Shown here in pieces: positions 16,242 through 23,735 of a DNA stretch of 37,827 bases. This DNA is from a virus. A model generated the notes under the pieces. It had not been told where the DNA came from, did not search any database, and was given only the letters and a program-made list of their open reading frames with translations. The stretch lies in the IMG/VR virus record IMGVR_UViG_3300035698_023326, positions 1 through 37,827 of that record; one strand, written 5' to 3'. The position numbers and the translations under genes are program-made. The number at the start of each line of letters is the position of its first letter. The first letter of the stretch is position 1.

Positions 16242-16280
16242 ATGATACAAAGAAAACATTCTATAAGGTGTTTAATATAA
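16242..16280 (+). CDS. possible 12-aa leader peptide
   Basis: ATG 16242 encodes MIQRKHSIRCLI and its TAA directly abuts the ATG of the phosphatase gene at 16281, in the same frame. A 9-codon ORF with the site TAGGAGAAT lies at 16157-16186. The whole stretch 16100-16280 otherwise contains only AT-rich sequence with promoter-like TATATACTA near 16202. Confidence 0.25.
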   Translation: MIQRKHSIRCLI

Positions 16281-16721
16281 ATGACTAAATTAATTACACA
16301 TATTGGTATTTTGCATGTTTGTGATGTTATTCCTTCAGATAATATTGCATTGATTTCGTTACGAGCACCGAACAGTGGAGAAGATCTTTGTACTCAAATT
16401 AATTTTGCTGGTAAAGAACTTAAATTAAAACCCGGGTGGAAGAATATTTGTATATTAGAGTTTGATGACATTGACAAACCTATTGAAAATTTTGTTCATT
16501 TTAATGAAGATCATGCAAATAAAATATTAGACTTTGTCGAATCAATGAAAGATAAGAATATTATAGTTCATTGTCATGCAGGAGTAAGTAGATCAGGAGC
16601 GGTTGCTAAGTTTATTTCAGAAGCGTATGATTATAAAATGATGAACGATGATCAAGGATATAGTCAATTTGTTTATAATATTCTTATTACTACACACGAC
16701 AATAGAGTAAATTTCGCATAA
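16281..16721 (+). CDS. dual-specificity/tyrosine phosphatase-like protein
   Basis: The 146-aa product contains IIVHCHAGVSRSGAVAKFI, the CX5R phosphatase signature with Cys98 and Arg104, preceded by an acidic loop (FDDIDKP, residues 61-67) that could supply the general acid. The length and layout match compact phage and bacterial dual-specificity phosphatases. The family dephosphorylates Tyr/Ser/Thr residues or small phosphoesters; the target is unknown. AAGGTG lies 11 bases before the ATG. Confidence 0.85.
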   Translation: MTKLITHIGILHVCDVIPSDNIALISLRAPNSGEDLCTQINFAGKELKLKPGWKNICILEFDDIDKPIENFVHFNEDHANKILDFVESMKDKNIIVHCHAGVSRSGAVAKFISEAYDYKMMNDDQGYSQFVYNILITTHDNRVNFA

Positions 16722-16753
16722 AGTGAAACTTATATAGTTGATAAGGTATTAAT

Positions 16754-17233
16754 ATGAGACCAACCAGGGACGATAATTTTAAAGAAATTTCTCAGGTAGC
16801 GGCTAAGCTTAGTAGAGATACATCAACTCAACTTGGTGCTGTTATTGTTAATTCTGACAATGTAATTCAGGCTGTTGGGTATAACGGATTGCCTCGAGGA
16901 GTTGATGATGAAAATCCAGAGAGATATGAGAGACCGTTAAAATATAAATGGTTTGAACACGCAGAAAGAAATGCGATATATAATTTTGCAAGACAGTATC
17001 TTAAAGGAAGTTCTATTCATCTTACTTGGATCCCATGTACAGATTGTGCACGAGGAATTATTCAAACTGGGATTACAACGGTTATTATATCAGAAACAGA
17101 CGTAAAAGATAGATGGAAAGAAGATTTTCTGCAATCATTGATAATGATGAAAGAAGCTAAAGTTAGAGTTCGTATGCCAAATAGCGAAGAAAATATAATT
17201 GAAGATTTAATAATAAAACTATCAGGGGAATAA
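16754..17233 (+). CDS. dCMP deaminase
   Basis: The 159-aa product has the zinc-dependent cytidine/deoxycytidylate deaminase signature: HAE at residues 69-71 (WFEHAERNAIYN) and PCTDC at 94-98. His69, Cys95 and Cys98 are the predicted zinc ligands and Glu71 the proton donor. VGYNGLPRG upstream is typical of dCMP deaminases. The enzyme turns dCMP into dUMP, feeding dTMP synthesis. It sits three bases before the next gene, in a short operon with the phosphatase. Confidence 0.93.
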   Translation: MRPTRDDNFKEISQVAAKLSRDTSTQLGAVIVNSDNVIQAVGYNGLPRGVDDENPERYERPLKYKWFEHAERNAIYNFARQYLKGSSIHLTWIPCTDCARGIIQTGITTVIISETDVKDRWKEDFLQSLIMMKEAKVRVRMPNSEENIIEDLIIKLSGE

Positions 17234-17235
17234 AA

Positions 17236-17925
17236 ATGTCTATTAGTCTAGATATGAACAGAGTTCTGAAAAATATTGAAAGTTTGTTCGATGTCGCCGT
17301 CATACTTGGTGTTCCTATAAAAGAACTGAATGATGTTATAAAGGAACTGGAAAAAATTTCTAAAAATATTAAAAGCATTCTCAACGTCGCTGTCGCATCT
17401 GATATTTCTGTAAAGGAACTGAGCGATGCTATAAAGGAACTAGAAAAAATTGCTGAATATATTATAAACATATTGCCACTTCAAGATTATAAAGGTATTT
17501 CAGGTTGTTTAGAACTCAAAACGCGATCAGTCGTCCCGCTAATATATACATGTGGAAAATGTAGGCATTGTTTTATTGATCTAACAAAGAAACAAATAAA
17601 ATCAAAAACGTTTAGAGGCTATCTCAGAGCAGGAGAATCATTTTATTGCTATAAAGAACCTATAGTAACACATATTAAAAATAAAAGATACGTTCCATGT
17701 GACATTAGAAACGCAAGCGGGAAGTGCGAAATGTTCGAAGATATTCCTAAAAAGGAAAGTTATACAAGAGAATATCAAAGAATAATAAAGGATCCATCAA
17801 CATGGTTTCATTGGAAAAAAGTTCCAGTTGATAGTCCAGCTTGGAGTGTCATAGATAGAAATAGAACACTTGGCATTCAAGAACCAGACGTATTAGTTGA
17901 AAATCCAACAAAGAAAGGTAAGTAA
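17236..17925 (+). CDS. coiled-coil protein with Cys-rich metal-binding domain
   Basis: The first ~80 residues hold two similar ~37-residue helical repeats (VPIKELNDVIKELEKISKNI and ISVKELSDAIKELEKIAEYI), likely a coiled coil. The rest has a Cys cluster: CGKCRHC near residue 112, then single Cys in FYCYK, YVPCDIRN and GKCEMFED. This spacing suggests a zinc or iron-sulfur site. The C-terminus is Trp/Pro-rich. A GGGGAA site precedes the start, three bases after the dCMP deaminase stop. Function unknown. Confidence 0.75.
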   Translation: MSISLDMNRVLKNIESLFDVAVILGVPIKELNDVIKELEKISKNIKSILNVAVASDISVKELSDAIKELEKIAEYIINILPLQDYKGISGCLELKTRSVVPLIYTCGKCRHCFIDLTKKQIKSKTFRGYLRAGESFYCYKEPIVTHIKNKRYVPCDIRNASGKCEMFEDIPKKESYTREYQRIIKDPSTWFHWKKVPVDSPAWSVIDRNRTLGIQEPDVLVENPTKKGK

Positions 17926-17970
17926 TATGAGCGTTGAAAAACTGAAAAGCGGGGTTTAATAGATACAATT

Positions 17971-18525
17971 ATGAGAATTTTAAATTATTTACTATCTCTA
18001 GTGTTTATAGTTTTGGTATCTAACATATGCGTTGCAAAAGAAGATATATCTTCTAATTTCTCTGATTATAAAATCTTAATAGAAAGAAATATATTTGATA
18101 AAAATCGAAATGCTCAAAAATCACTGCCTAAGGTCAAACCAGGCCCGCCACCCAAGTCTGTTCCAAAATTAGAAACCATTACCGTAACAGGAGTAATGAT
18201 TTCTAATTCTGAAAACACTACTTTAACTGAAAAGGTAATTTTTATCGAAGGATCAAAACCCGAATATCATAAGGTTATGATCCTAGGAATGAAAATTGAA
18301 GGATTTGAATTAATAAAAATCGATACAAGTCAAATAGAATTAATGAAAAATAGCAAAACAATAAAAATACCTATTGGAAAAAGTATCATTGGCAATGAAG
18401 AGAAGAAGTGGAGGCTATCAAATGCTCCTAAAACATCTATTAAAAAATCTTCAGATGACACCGAAGATAATTCGAATTTATTAAAGAAATTAGCAGAAAG
18501 ACGACAGAAAGAATTATCTGAGTAG
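17971..18525 (+). CDS. secreted protein with GspC-like ERNIFDKNR motif
   Basis: The 184-aa product has a signal peptide (MRILNYLLSLVFIVLVSN, cleavage probably after ICVA), then DYKILIERNIFDKNRNAQKS, a Pro-rich linker, and a small beta domain (LETITVTGVMIS, KVIFIEGSKPEYHKVMILGM). The RNIFD motif, Pro linker and small beta domain resemble the periplasmic part of type II secretion GspC-like proteins. That is a pattern match, not a firm assignment. ATG 17971 has no ribosome-binding site. ATG 17927, with AAAGGTAAGTAAT before it, would join this frame if the A4 run 17945-17948 had one more A (MSVEKLKKRGLIDTIMRI). The end overlaps the convergent gene by 12 bases. Confidence 0.65.
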   Translation: MRILNYLLSLVFIVLVSNICVAKEDISSNFSDYKILIERNIFDKNRNAQKSLPKVKPGPPPKSVPKLETITVTGVMISNSENTTLTEKVIFIEGSKPEYHKVMILGMKIEGFELIKIDTSQIELMKNSKTIKIPIGKSIIGNEEKKWRLSNAPKTSIKKSSDDTEDNSNLLKKLAERRQKELSE

Positions 18526-18747
18526 TAGGTTTTGTAAAAAGTTAGGAATCAGTTCATATACATCTCCATCTTGCATATAAACTATTAATTTTGCATTTTC
18601 TCTCTGACCTTTAGTTTCTGCTTTTCTTATATATTTATCCTTTGCTCCCGTATTAATAACACGAGTTATATTTCTACAAACACTTTCATGTTTTAGAGAT
18701 GGGTTTATTTCTTCTTTTAAATTGAGAAAATCTTTGAACACGTGCAT
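18514..18747 (-). CDS. small protein with capsid-targeting-like N-terminus
   Basis: A 77-aa protein starting MHVFKDFLNLKEEINPS, again the aromatic/basic leader. The body is basic (TGAKDKYIRKAETKGQREN), followed by an LIVYMQDGDVYELIP segment. It converges on the secreted-protein gene and overlaps it by 12 bases. No strong ribosome-binding site is visible, so it is only moderately supported. Function unknown. Confidence 0.5.
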   Translation of the reverse strand: MHVFKDFLNLKEEINPSLKHESVCRNITRVINTGAKDKYIRKAETKGQRENAKLIVYMQDGDVYELIPNFLQNLLLR

Positions 18748-18822
18748 AGTAATAATATATATTAGAAAGGGTACAAATTTCGAGAACTTTATTAAATCTT
18801 CTAACAGAGCAAGTGAATAAAA

Positions 18823-19413
18823 TTAAGAATAAAAGTTGTTTATAGATTTGATCCATTGTTTTCTAAGACGAGCATCAAGAAGTAGTTGATCTGACTTTAC
18901 TCCGTCTAATAAGAAGAAAAATCCATCTTCACTTCCTAGTAAAGGATTATTTCCTCTTCTATTTACAAAATACATTTTATCAATAAATGATTCTGGACAA
19001 TGGTTAGGATATATATTTAGAACAAATAGTTTGCATACGCCCCAGTGATGTGTACCAACAATATCAAATAAAAGTTTTTGAATTATTCTGCGGTCTTCTT
19101 TGCTAAGATCAACTGTTACAGTAGGAGAGTTTTCTATTTGTGCATATCCTATATTTCCAGTATATTTAAATGAAGGCCTTAGCAAAGGTTTAGATATTTC
19201 GATTATTTCAGATAGAGGAATAAAGTTATATGGTATATCTTTATTTCTTCTATTCTCTAGGAACTCTGATTTTTTTTCTAATCGATAATCATTTAATAAA
19301 ATCAATATATCCAAATATATATCTTTGTCTAAATAGTCATATTGACAATTATAAGTTGTCTTTAGTATATCGTCAACAATGTTATCTAAAACTTTATACG
19401 TAATATACATCAT
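18823..19413 (-). CDS. unknown protein
   Basis: A 196-aa protein, MMYITYKVLDNIVDDILK at the start, with no recognised domain. It is hydrophilic, with an aromatic-rich centre (VGTHHWGVCKLFVLNIYPNH) and C-terminal LLLDARLRKQWIKSINNFYS. It stands alone on the minus strand and diverges from the 19474 gene across an AT-rich 60-base gap; no clear ribosome-binding site was found for either ATG at its start. Coding is supported by length and residue composition rather than by family. Confidence 0.65.
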   Translation of the reverse strand: MMYITYKVLDNIVDDILKTTYNCQYDYLDKDIYLDILILLNDYRLEKKSEFLENRRNKDIPYNFIPLSEIIEISKPLLRPSFKYTGNIGYAQIENSPTVTVDLSKEDRRIIQKLLFDIVGTHHWGVCKLFVLNIYPNHCPESFIDKMYFVNRRGNNPLLGSEDGFFFLLDGVKSDQLLLDARLRKQWIKSINNFYS

Positions 19414-19473
19414 TATATAATATAGTACAATATATTATATAAATTTTTCGTAACTGTAACAATATATATATTT

Positions 19474-20130
19474 ATGAAAACATTCCTACAATATTTAATT
19501 AGCGAAAACCTAGATAAGTCCAAGGGAATAAATAATAATTTTATTAATCATGACCACAAGGATGCTAGAACATTTACTATTATTAATCACGAATATATTA
19601 TTGGAGCAACAAGATATCATTCCGAATTTATTATGACACATTCAGTAATTAGAGGATACCAGAGAAAAAATATTATACGTGGAGAAATAAACGGGATAAG
19701 CTCAAACAAAAAACTTCCTATGTCAATAATGAAAATGTCTCCTGGTAGAGTTAGTAACTGGATAGAAGGACGCATATGGCTAAACAATTATGTCATTGCC
19801 TTTTGGAATTTAAAAAAAGATATACTGAGAAGCGATATTAATTTAATTTTTGATTTTTATAATATATCAGAATCAAATAGAAATAAATTTAGAATAGACG
19901 TTGAACATCAGAATAAAAAGTATGGGCTTGATTTTAATTTTGAAGATCTCGTTTTAGTTAATGATTTACAACAACAAAAAGAGAAACAAAAATCACCTGA
20001 AATAATAAAATTAGAAAAAGAACTTATGGATGCACAAAAAAGGTATCATACACAAACTGGAACAAGTAAGAAATACACTGAGATATTAATAAAAAAAATA
20101 CAAGACAAAATTTTATCTATTTCATCATAA
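19474..20130 (+). CDS. unknown protein with capsid-targeting-like N-terminus
   Basis: A 218-aa protein starting MKTFLQYLISENLDKSK, among the closest in the window to the T4 leader MKTYQEFIAE. The body has a basic beta-rich middle (SVIRGYQRKNIIRGEING, NWIEGRIWLNNYVIAFWNLK) and a Lys/Gln-rich coiled C-terminus. No family was recognised. It has no clear Shine-Dalgarno sequence. If the leader is functional, the protein would be carried inside the head and possibly injected. Confidence 0.7.
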   Translation: MKTFLQYLISENLDKSKGINNNFINHDHKDARTFTIINHEYIIGATRYHSEFIMTHSVIRGYQRKNIIRGEINGISSNKKLPMSIMKMSPGRVSNWIEGRIWLNNYVIAFWNLKKDILRSDINLIFDFYNISESNRNKFRIDVEHQNKKYGLDFNFEDLVLVNDLQQQKEKQKSPEIIKLEKELMDAQKRYHTQTGTSKKYTEILIKKIQDKILSISS

Positions 20131-20173
20131 AATTATTATTTAATTTCATAAATGGAATTGTATATATTTTACG

Positions 20174-20350
20174 ATGAAATTCAAGGGATATATCGATAAT
20201 TTAATTAATGAAATGTATACACCACCAGAACTCTCTAAAGAATTAATAAAATTTTTGAAAACACTAGAAAAAGATCCAAAATATATGGATCAGGCAAAAA
20301 AAATACGAGAAAAAATAGAGCAAGAAATTCTAAGGTCTGGTAACTTGTAA
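20174..20350 (+). CDS. 58-aa protein with capsid-targeting-like N-terminus
   Basis: ATG 20174 encodes MKFKGYIDNLINEMYTPPEL and continues as a charged helical peptide (KELIKFLKTLEKDPKYMDQA) to TAA at 20348-20350. The leader ends in I-N-E. It lies 43 bases after the previous gene in the same direction. The length is below many gene-calling cut-offs, but composition and leader support it. Confidence 0.65.
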   Translation: MKFKGYIDNLINEMYTPPELSKELIKFLKTLEKDPKYMDQAKKIREKIEQEILRSGNL

Positions 20351-20352
20351 CA

Positions 20353-20469
20353 CTACTTTTCAATCATTATATCTAATATAGGTTTCTGTCCTGTTATTTT
20401 TCCTTCTAACCAAGGAAATAGATTCCAATCAATAAAATTTCTATTTTTTTCCTTATTCAAATTTAACAT
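20353..20469 (-). CDS. possible 38-aa protein
   Basis: The minus strand reads MLNLNKEKNRNFIDWNLFPW, then LEGKITGQKPILDIMIEK and a stop at 20353, a coherent peptide. ATAGGAGAAAT precedes it, but is better spaced to an ATG at 20476 in another frame, so a small frameshift is possible. It converges with the 20174 gene. Confidence 0.35.
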   Translation of the reverse strand: MLNLNKEKNRNFIDWNLFPWLEGKITGQKPILDIMIEK

Positions 20470-20483
20470 GTGACATATTTCTC

Positions 20484-20819
20484 CTATATGTTTAATATTT
20501 CACATATTCTTTTATAATCTTTCTCTTCCTGTTGTTGTTTGTGTATATTCATAATATTCAATATTGCTTTACCAAAGTGGTCAGAATAATATTTCGAATC
20601 AATTTTTAGGTGTTTTGAAAAACTTATTCTTTTTTCGTCAGATATTAGACAGTTACACATATTCATCTTGATGTATAACTTTTTATGCATAATTACTGCT
20701 AGATAAGAACTATTTTGTTGAAGTTGTCGAGGAATATATTTCCAGTTATCTGGATCTTCTAATTCTTTCTTTAAAAAATCAGTTATTCTTTTTAAGTATG
20801 TGTTACCATTGTTATCCAT
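20484..20819 (-). CDS. unknown protein
   Basis: The start MDNNGNTYLKRITDFLKKEL at 20819 is chosen because AAAAAAGGATATAGCA precedes it; the frame is open to 20867. The 111-aa product has a helical N-terminus, an NSSYLAVIMHKKLYIKMNMC strand-rich middle, and the segment KIDSKYYSDHFGKAILNIMN near the end. A truncated copy of that last segment lies just upstream (20870-20937). No family was recognised. Confidence 0.6.
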   Translation of the reverse strand: MDNNGNTYLKRITDFLKKELEDPDNWKYIPRQLQQNSSYLAVIMHKKLYIKMNMCNCLISDEKRISFSKHLKIDSKYYSDHFGKAILNIMNIHKQQQEEKDYKRICEILNI

Positions 20820-20869
20820 TGCTATATCCTTTTTTTCTGAACTTATATTTTTAATATAGTTGAGCAAAG

Positions 20870-20937
20870 CTAAGATGTGTTCATAATTCTTTGTATCGCT
20901 TTACCAAAGTGGTCAGAATAATATTCAGAACTTATTG
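20870..20937 (-). pseudogene. C-terminal remnant of a paralogue of 20484-20819
   Basis: The minus strand reads TISSEYYSDHFGKAIQRIMN before a stop, matching KIDSKYYSDHFGKAILNIMN of the neighbouring gene. The 28 bases at 20898-20925 are identical to 20566-20593. Nothing of the N-terminal part remains. Confidence 0.65.
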
Positions 20938-21165
20938 TTAAGGGTATTGTTTTTCTTCCTGTTCTAATATTTTCTGTTCTAATATTTCCTGTTCTAATAT
21001 TTCCTGTTCTAATATTTCCTGTTCCTGTTCTAATCTTTCCTGTTCCCGCTGTCTTTGTTCGGCTAGTTCTGGATTACGATCATAATGTTCTTGATTTTGT
21101 TTAATTCTACTTATTATTCCTGGTGTTAGTATGGTATATGGTCGTGGATAATCTGGTCTTGGCAT
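20938..21165 (-). CDS. Glu/Gln repeat protein
   Basis: A 75-aa protein with AAAGGAGAACAAAA before the ATG. The N-terminal half is Pro/Tyr/Arg-rich (MPRPDYPRPYTILTPG). The C-terminal half is an array of EILEQ-type five-residue units that would form a charged helix or coiled coil. The array is encoded by 15-bp DNA repeats and may vary in length between strains. Function unknown. Confidence 0.6.
   Translation of the reverse strand: MPRPDYPRPYTILTPGIISRIKQNQEHYDRNPELAEQRQREQERLEQEQEILEQEILEQEILEQKILEQEEKQYP
20958..21053. repeat. 15-bp tandem repeats inside the Glu/Gln repeat gene
   Basis: The unit CCTGTTCTAATATTT recurs about five to six times with small changes, coding for EILEQ units on the minus strand. 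Confidence 0.8.
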
Positions 21166-21234
21166 TTTTGTTCTCCTTTATCTCATATGCTAATATGGGT
21201 ACTTTATAGCGTTGTTCATTTTCTTTTACTTTTC

Positions 21235-21289
21235 ACATACTTATATTATTAGCCACTAATCTTGCTTGCTCATATGAATAATACACTCT
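21235..21289 (-). pseudogene. remnant of a homing-endonuclease repeat
   Basis: Directly after the stop of the DUF5662-like gene, and in its frame, the minus strand reads VYYSYEQARLVANNISM and stops. This matches KYYTYEEARLVTKNMNI in the third C-terminal repeat of the endonuclease-like protein at 22272-23735. The rest of the 124-base gap (21166-21289) shows nothing else. Confidence 0.55.
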
Positions 21290-21865
21290 TTATATGTTCT
21301 CGATAAGATCGTTAATCATTTTCACTTGTTTTTTAGTAAATTTCCAACGAATATTTACATTACTATCTGCCCATTTCTTGGGGCTTGAATCTTTCTTTTC
21401 CTCGCTCATAGCCCACCAGTCTGCAACCATTTCTCCAATATCAAGATCAGTCATATTTGTAGCGTCTATCATTTTTTCAGGAGGCTTATCCCTATTTTCT
21501 CTATTTATTGTTTTTCCTTTAGTTGGAGAAGTTGACTCAGGATGATGTCTATTATTTTTATTACGAACATGGCTCTCTGTTGCTTTACTCATTTTTTGTT
21601 TCATTTCTTCAGAAGGCGACCAATCAATACCATTTTCTTTACATCTATAACCCCAAGTTATGTTTATATAAGGTTCCATTTCCGGATCTTCATATTTACT
21701 TTTATCATGAATCTCACCCCTGTCAATCAATCCGGCAAAACGTTTTGGATCATATTCTTCTATTTTCTTACAATACTTTTGAACAAGCCTAATATGATTA
21801 TCAGTTCTTTTCTTAAAAAATTTGATCATATTTTTTCTTTCTGTATATTCGTTAAATTTTTTCAT
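21290..21865 (-). CDS. DUF5662-like protein
   Basis: A 191-aa protein, MKKFNEYTERKNMIKFF at the start, so it has a leader of the shared type, though without an obvious I/L-x-E. The body carries the pattern of the DUF5662 family: HIRLVQKYCKKI, then GLIDRGEIHDKSKYEDPE with an HD pair, ESHVRNKNNRHHPES, and DIGEMVADWWAM. The paired His/Asp residues suggest a metal-dependent HD-like fold, but the activity of this family is not known to me. The site AAAGGAAATAAAAT precedes the ATG. Confidence 0.7.
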   Translation of the reverse strand: MKKFNEYTERKNMIKFFKKRTDNHIRLVQKYCKKIEEYDPKRFAGLIDRGEIHDKSKYEDPEMEPYINITWGYRCKENGIDWSPSEEMKQKMSKATESHVRNKNNRHHPESTSPTKGKTINRENRDKPPEKMIDATNMTDLDIGEMVADWWAMSEEKKDSSPKKWADSNVNIRWKFTKKQVKMINDLIENI

Positions 21866-21877
21866 ATTTTATTTCCT

Positions 21878-22267
21878 TTATTTATCTTCGGTAAATTCAT
21901 AATACCTACCTATGAATTCCAGCATTCCTATATCTCGTAGTTTTTTCATTTGCTCTTTTATTTGATCAGGATTGAAAAAAGTATTTAAGCTATATTTTTT
22001 TTCATGTTCACAAGGATTTTGTATATCATTGATTGGATCTATATTCCAAACAACTGGTTTGCCCGGAAGACAAATAACTAATTCACTGAATATGACACCT
22101 TCATGTATAATATTGTTTTCACGTATAAAAAAACCATTCCCATAATGTTTCCAAGAGAGAACTTCTTCGCATTCTTTTTTTATTTCTTCTTTTTGTTTTC
22201 GTTCTTTCCATAATGATCCGGATATAGTGCCTATAGCACTGCTTATAATTGAACTTATTATATCCAT
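21878..22267 (-). CDS. unknown protein with glycine-zipper-like N-terminus
   Basis: A 129-aa protein starting MDIISSIISSAIGTISGSLW, a short hydrophobic segment with small residues at regular spacing that could be membrane-active, followed by a charged helix (KERKQKEEIKKECEE). The rest has HYGNGFFIRENNIIHEGVIF and a C-terminal helical part (IKEQMKKLRDIGMLEFIGRY) resembling a small winged-helix end. The site TAGGAGAATAATAAC precedes the ATG. It lies five bases after the endonuclease-like gene. Function unknown. Confidence 0.65.
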   Translation of the reverse strand: MDIISSIISSAIGTISGSLWKERKQKEEIKKECEEVLSWKHYGNGFFIRENNIIHEGVIFSELVICLPGKPVVWNIDPINDIQNPCEHEKKYSLNTFFNPDQIKEQMKKLRDIGMLEFIGRYYEFTEDK

Positions 22268-22271
22268 GTTA

Positions 22272-23735
22272 TTATTCTCCTAAGAATTGTTTCCATCCAT
22301 TCCATTGTTCTTCATAAGTTCTTTGAGGTTTAGATGGTAATTTTTTATCTTCTTTGTATTTGATTCTATATTCGTCTAGTTTGGTTATATTCATATTCTT
22401 AGTAACCAACCGAGCTTCTTCATATGTATAATATTTTTTTCTAGTTCCTAGAAAATCGTAGTAATCAATCCATTCTTTATTTTGATATTTTTCATCTGGA
22501 GCACAATGTAATAAAGGATCTTCTTTATATCTTTTATAGTATTCTTTTTTGTTTTTAATACCAAGCTTCTGTACAGCTTCTTTTGCTTCTTCATATGTTT
22601 CATATACTTGCTTTTTATTCTTATCAAATATATCGTACCAACTATTAAACATAGGGTATACATAAGAAGGATGAGAGGGGAGCCTAGGGTCTATTTTATA
22701 TTTTTTTCTATATTCTGTACTAGATTTTATATTCAATGCTCTAGTAGCTTCTTTAAATTCTTCGTATGTATCATAATAAGATTCATCATATTGAATATAT
22801 GCTTGCCCTTCTATGTTCATAGTCTTTTCGTTCCAGAATTCATATAAATATCCATTTTCTTCACAATATTGTATAGCAACTTTTTGTTTGAGAAGATTGT
22901 CTGGAATTACTTCCATTAGTCTAATGGGTTTTATCTCTAATATTTTTATTTCACTATTAGTATATGTTGCAATGAAATCAGGAATATAAATATGATTAGA
23001 TCCTTTGCTACTCGCATATTTTATTTGAAGAGGCTCATATGTATATTCTATACAATTGGAATCATTGTCTAGTAGGATACAAGCCGTTTTTTCATAAGAA
23101 GATTTTAACTTTATTGTATTATAACTATTCTGGCATTTAGAGCTAGTATGTCTAATTTTTTTGCAATTGCCAAATGGGTTGAATTCTCCTGATTGTATTT
23201 TATCTGCTATTGTTTGGCTTATTTGTTCTTTTATTTCTTTTTTCATTCCGCCTTGTTCTTCATAAAATTTCTTTTTTGCTTTAGAATATGTCTCTTTCAT
23301 TTCTGGCGTACGTATTTTACCAGTATTAGATATACTTCTTTTTTCGTTGGATTCTTTTGATTGTGTTTTTCCTAGTTGAGGATTGGGTTTTCCTAGATCA
23401 AAATATCTTTTTCCTTTAACATATCTAATTGTATTATTTTTTTTTGCATAATCAGACATTTTTTGTTTAGTTTCGTCTGACATCTCTCTACCTTTGAGAG
23501 TTATGCTTATTTTTTTCTTATGTTCATCAGTTGGAGGGGCTTTGAGTTTACTTTGAACATAAGACTTGCAATAATAAACACCGTGTTTATTTATATTTTT
23601 TATTATTGCATTTTTTGTGACATGTTGTGTTTCTCCGTTTCCTGCACATACAATATCCATTTTTTCTTGCTGTAGTCGTTTTTGCCCTAATGATTCTAAT
23701 TTTTGTCTTATGTTATCATAATATTCTTGGTTCAT
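22272..23735 (-). CDS. homing endonuclease-like protein: NUMOD3 motif, PD-(D/E)XK nuclease, integrase-type repeats
   Basis: Numbering from the ATG at 23741, two codons upstream. The second ATG (23735) is preferred because AGGAG is correctly spaced from it. Residues ~74-105 (KKKISITLKGREMSDETKQK) form a NUMOD3-type DNA-binding motif. Residues 215-275 look like a TnsA/PD-(D/E)XK nuclease: SSYEKTA (Glu217), HIYIPDFIA (Asp255) and ILEIKP (Glu269, Lys271). Residues ~318-489 hold three ~56-residue repeats with a TYEEA helix, a LGIK...EYRKKYK helix, DPRLPSHP and an aromatic W..W..FLG ending, similar to phage integrase repeat units. It sits beside the capsid gene, a favoured homing-endonuclease location. 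Confidence 0.75.
   Translation of the reverse strand: MNQEYYDNIRQKLESLGQKRLQQEKMDIVCAGNGETQHVTKNAIIKNINKHGVYYCKSYVQSKLKAPPTDEHKKKISITLKGREMSDETKQKMSDYAKKNNTIRYVKGKRYFDLGKPNPQLGKTQSKESNEKRSISNTGKIRTPEMKETYSKAKKKFYEEQGGMKKEIKEQISQTIADKIQSGEFNPFGNCKKIRHTSSKCQNSYNTIKLKSSYEKTACILLDNDSNCIEYTYEPLQIKYASSKGSNHIYIPDFIATYTNSEIKILEIKPIRLMEVIPDNLLKQKVAIQYCEENGYLYEFWNEKTMNIEGQAYIQYDESYYDTYEEFKEATRALNIKSSTEYRKKYKIDPRLPSHPSYVYPMFNSWYDIFDKNKKQVYETYEEAKEAVQKLGIKNKKEYYKRYKEDPLLHCAPDEKYQNKEWIDYYDFLGTRKKYYTYEEARLVTKNMNITKLDEYRIKYKEDKKLPSKPQRTYEEQWNGWKQFLGE

Noticed and set aside
20958-21053. CRISPR-like array
   Set aside because: The 15-bp units are directly adjacent with no spacers and code for a regular EILEQ peptide.
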